From Tigriopus japonicus (lineage: Eukaryota; Arthropoda; Copepoda; Harpacticoida; Harpacticidae), in assembly GCA_010645155.1 (NCBI GenBank), contig CM021314.1, positions 5,338,240 through 5,402,239 on the forward strand: 64,000 nucleotides of DNA, in the 5' to 3' direction. Below the pieces are notes generated by a model. The model had not been told where the DNA came from. It ran no database searches and was given only the letters and a program-made list of their open reading frames with translations. Positions 62,401 to 64,000 of the stretch are shown piece after piece (position 1 is the stretch's first letter; each line of letters begins with the position of its first letter). Position numbers and translations under genes: made by a program.

Positions 62401-63577
62401 TTTCTCCTCCCAATAAGCCAGTCGAATGTACCGTGAATGTGTATTCCAATCGATGCGTCGAGCATCAAGTCAAAGTGACGGGTCAATCTAAATCAATGGG
62501 TCCACGTTTGACAGGGAAAGCCTGAAATATTAGAATCCCGACATTTGAAGGACAATCTCTGAAGCGAGGATGCGCTTTTTCCTCTCACAATTCACCCCTC
62601 AAAATTGAAGATGAGCGCGATTGAGAGAGAGAGCAAGACAGAGGCGAGGAAGAAGACAAAAAAACGAGGAATAACCAATGAGCACCTCATTCAGGACAAT
62701 ACATATTTAAAATTTTGATGGGTCCATTCACAAAGGAGCAGAAAAAGAGCTTGGCTTTGACATGTGTTAATATTCGTAATGGAGTCGTTGGTGGTGGGGG
62801 TCAAATATTGGTTCACGGATTGAGGTCCATTGCCCAACTGTTCCAAAGGTCAAATATGAACGCGTGGTTGCTAATAGATATAAACGCCATGTACCGTATC
62901 CATGTCGTACCCCTGGCTTATCTGGATATGAAACGGGGAATGCCGCATGTTTTTGGCTCAAGACAGATAAACCACACGTTTCGACAATGGTCGTCCACAA
63001 ATGCCCCATGCAACATGGCATGTGTGGATTGGGTGGATTGGGAATGGGTTCGCATTTCAACACGGGGCGCTTCCTGTGATGAGAGCCAGCAAAGAAACGA
63101 GAGAAAAGCAATGCTCATAATTTGTGGTTACAGTTTTGCATTTTAGATTACATGATGTCTGCGGGAGAGTAAAAAGAACGAGATGCTGGCCATCTATCTC
63201 ATGACGATGATGATTGTTCGCCTTTTGCTTTGCTCGCCGGATCATGGACGATTAAGGCTGGTTGGTTGCTTTGCTTACCTTCTACATGGTTACATGCTTG
63301 CATGCATCGAATATGGGACGACCATTCGCATGTCTTTCAACCCTGGAATGGTCATCACCATCATCATGAACATTTTCTTCCCGTTCTTACGATTGTGTTG
63401 GTGGATGGTTGTCTTTGGCTCATCTGCATGCCAAGAAGTAAATTCGGCCAATACTTTCTTCGCTCGGAGCTCAATTTTACAGCTTGGGCCTCATAAGGCG
63501 TGTTGGTTCAACTCTTTTAGCTACTAAATGTTATTGCGTGAAGGTGCTTTTCAAGACGAACTTTGATTCAAAAGCAT
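59430..63577. other. intergenic DNA without a recognised gene
   Basis: Short frames only, several on opposite strands over the same bases (60717-61181). A (GAT)n-like run lies near 61795-61815. No convincing gene or RNA. Confidence 0.5.
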
Positions 63578-63583
63578 TTTATT
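63578..63583 (-). terminator. polyadenylation signal of a minus-strand gene
   Basis: AATAAA on the minus strand, 91 nt past the stop of the reading frame ending at 63674. Confidence 0.4.
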
Positions 63584-63673
63584 GGAGTATGTTTATCCAT
63601 CATTATGTATGCATTCATGCTAAATGAGAGAGATCAGAGACAGCCTGTGGATGATAACTAATTGATGGTTTGT

Positions 63674-63949
63674 TCAGCGATCGCGTGTGCATTTCTCATC
63701 TTGTGAAATGGTTGTTGAACAATACCTTCTGGCTGTTCGCAGTTTCATGGTTTTCATCGCAATAATAATCATCAAAATGATACTACAAGCAGCAATGCCA
63801 AACATAACTTTGAGAGAACCCTCGACAAATCCATGCTCTATTTCATAAGATTCCTCAATAATCGAGTATACGTAGTAGAAGGGTCTACGTACGCATGTTG
63901 GAGGCGGCTTTTGAACAAAAGCCATCACCATTATCATCATCTTGGTCAT
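63674..63949 (-). other. candidate terminal exon of a single-pass membrane protein entering from the right edge
   Basis: A minus-strand frame with an acidic stretch (EESYEIEHGFVEGS), one strongly hydrophobic segment of about 20 residues starting VMFGIAACSIILMIIIAMK, a basic stop-transfer (KLRTARRY) and a short hydrophilic tail ending DEKCTRDR. The frame is followed by a minus-strand AATAAA. Possible acceptors lie before CCGCCTCC (about 63908) and before ACCCTTC (about 63888), so the true 5' edge is uncertain, and the ATG at 63949 may not be real. Upstream exons would lie beyond the window. The family is not recognised. Confidence 0.35.
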
Positions 63950-64000
63950 TGATGTGTGTTTGGAAGGGGAGAAGCAATTTTCCCGTAAATGACGGGTTTC

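Noticed and set aside
1..64000. CRISPR arrays, bacterial operons, rRNA genes, intact retroelements
   Set aside because: No regularly spaced repeats with unique spacers, no Shine-Dalgarno gene strings, no rRNA-like sequence and no reverse transcriptase or integrase motif were seen in any frame.

Overview
The window is nuclear DNA from an animal. Three protein genes are split by GT-AG introns, several only 56-74 bp long. The coding content (a FoxP forkhead factor, an alpha-tubulin, an SLC49A4/DIRC2-type transporter), the compact introns, one arthropod-style Inr/DPE promoter candidate and moderate AT richness suggest an arthropod, perhaps a crustacean such as a copepod. That placement is inference; no species-diagnostic sequence was recognised. 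The density is low: three secure genes in 64 kb, all in the left 25 kb.

Layout. 0.4-1.2 kb: a hydrophilic reading frame broken by one stop. 1.7-3.5 kb: a non-coding element with 19-bp terminal inverted repeats and long subterminal inverted arms, apparently inside an older T-rich repeat (about 1.16-4.08 kb). 7.19-10.0 kb (+): a complete but divergent three-exon alpha-tubulin of 454 aa. 11.6-18.6 kb (+): a complete eight-coding-exon FoxP gene of 788 aa, with zinc finger, leucine zipper and forkhead, preceded by a two-codon upstream ORF. 22.8-24.4 kb (-): a complete three-exon SLC49-family transporter of 486 aa whose AATAAA overlaps its stop codon.

From 25 to 64 kb I recognise no complete gene. 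It holds isolated candidate exons: a start exon behind an Inr/DPE at 30.8 kb, others at 32.2 and 54.5 kb (+), and terminal exons at 51.8 and 63.7 kb (-). It also holds a possibly decayed reading frame at 40-41.4 kb, a clean 38-bp minisatellite at 46.5 kb, many simple repeats, and a striking cluster of GCCTC/GAGGC motifs at 58.6-59.3 kb. Much of it could be intronic or regulatory DNA of genes that extend outside the window.

The three secure genes do not form a pathway: one is cytoskeletal, one is a neural-type transcription factor, one is a membrane transporter. I found no rRNA, convincing tRNA, CRISPR array or autonomous transposon. The best leads for something undescribed are the GCCTC/GAGGC cluster with its two palindromes, the nested inverted-repeat element, and the divergent tubulin with a rebuilt K40 loop.
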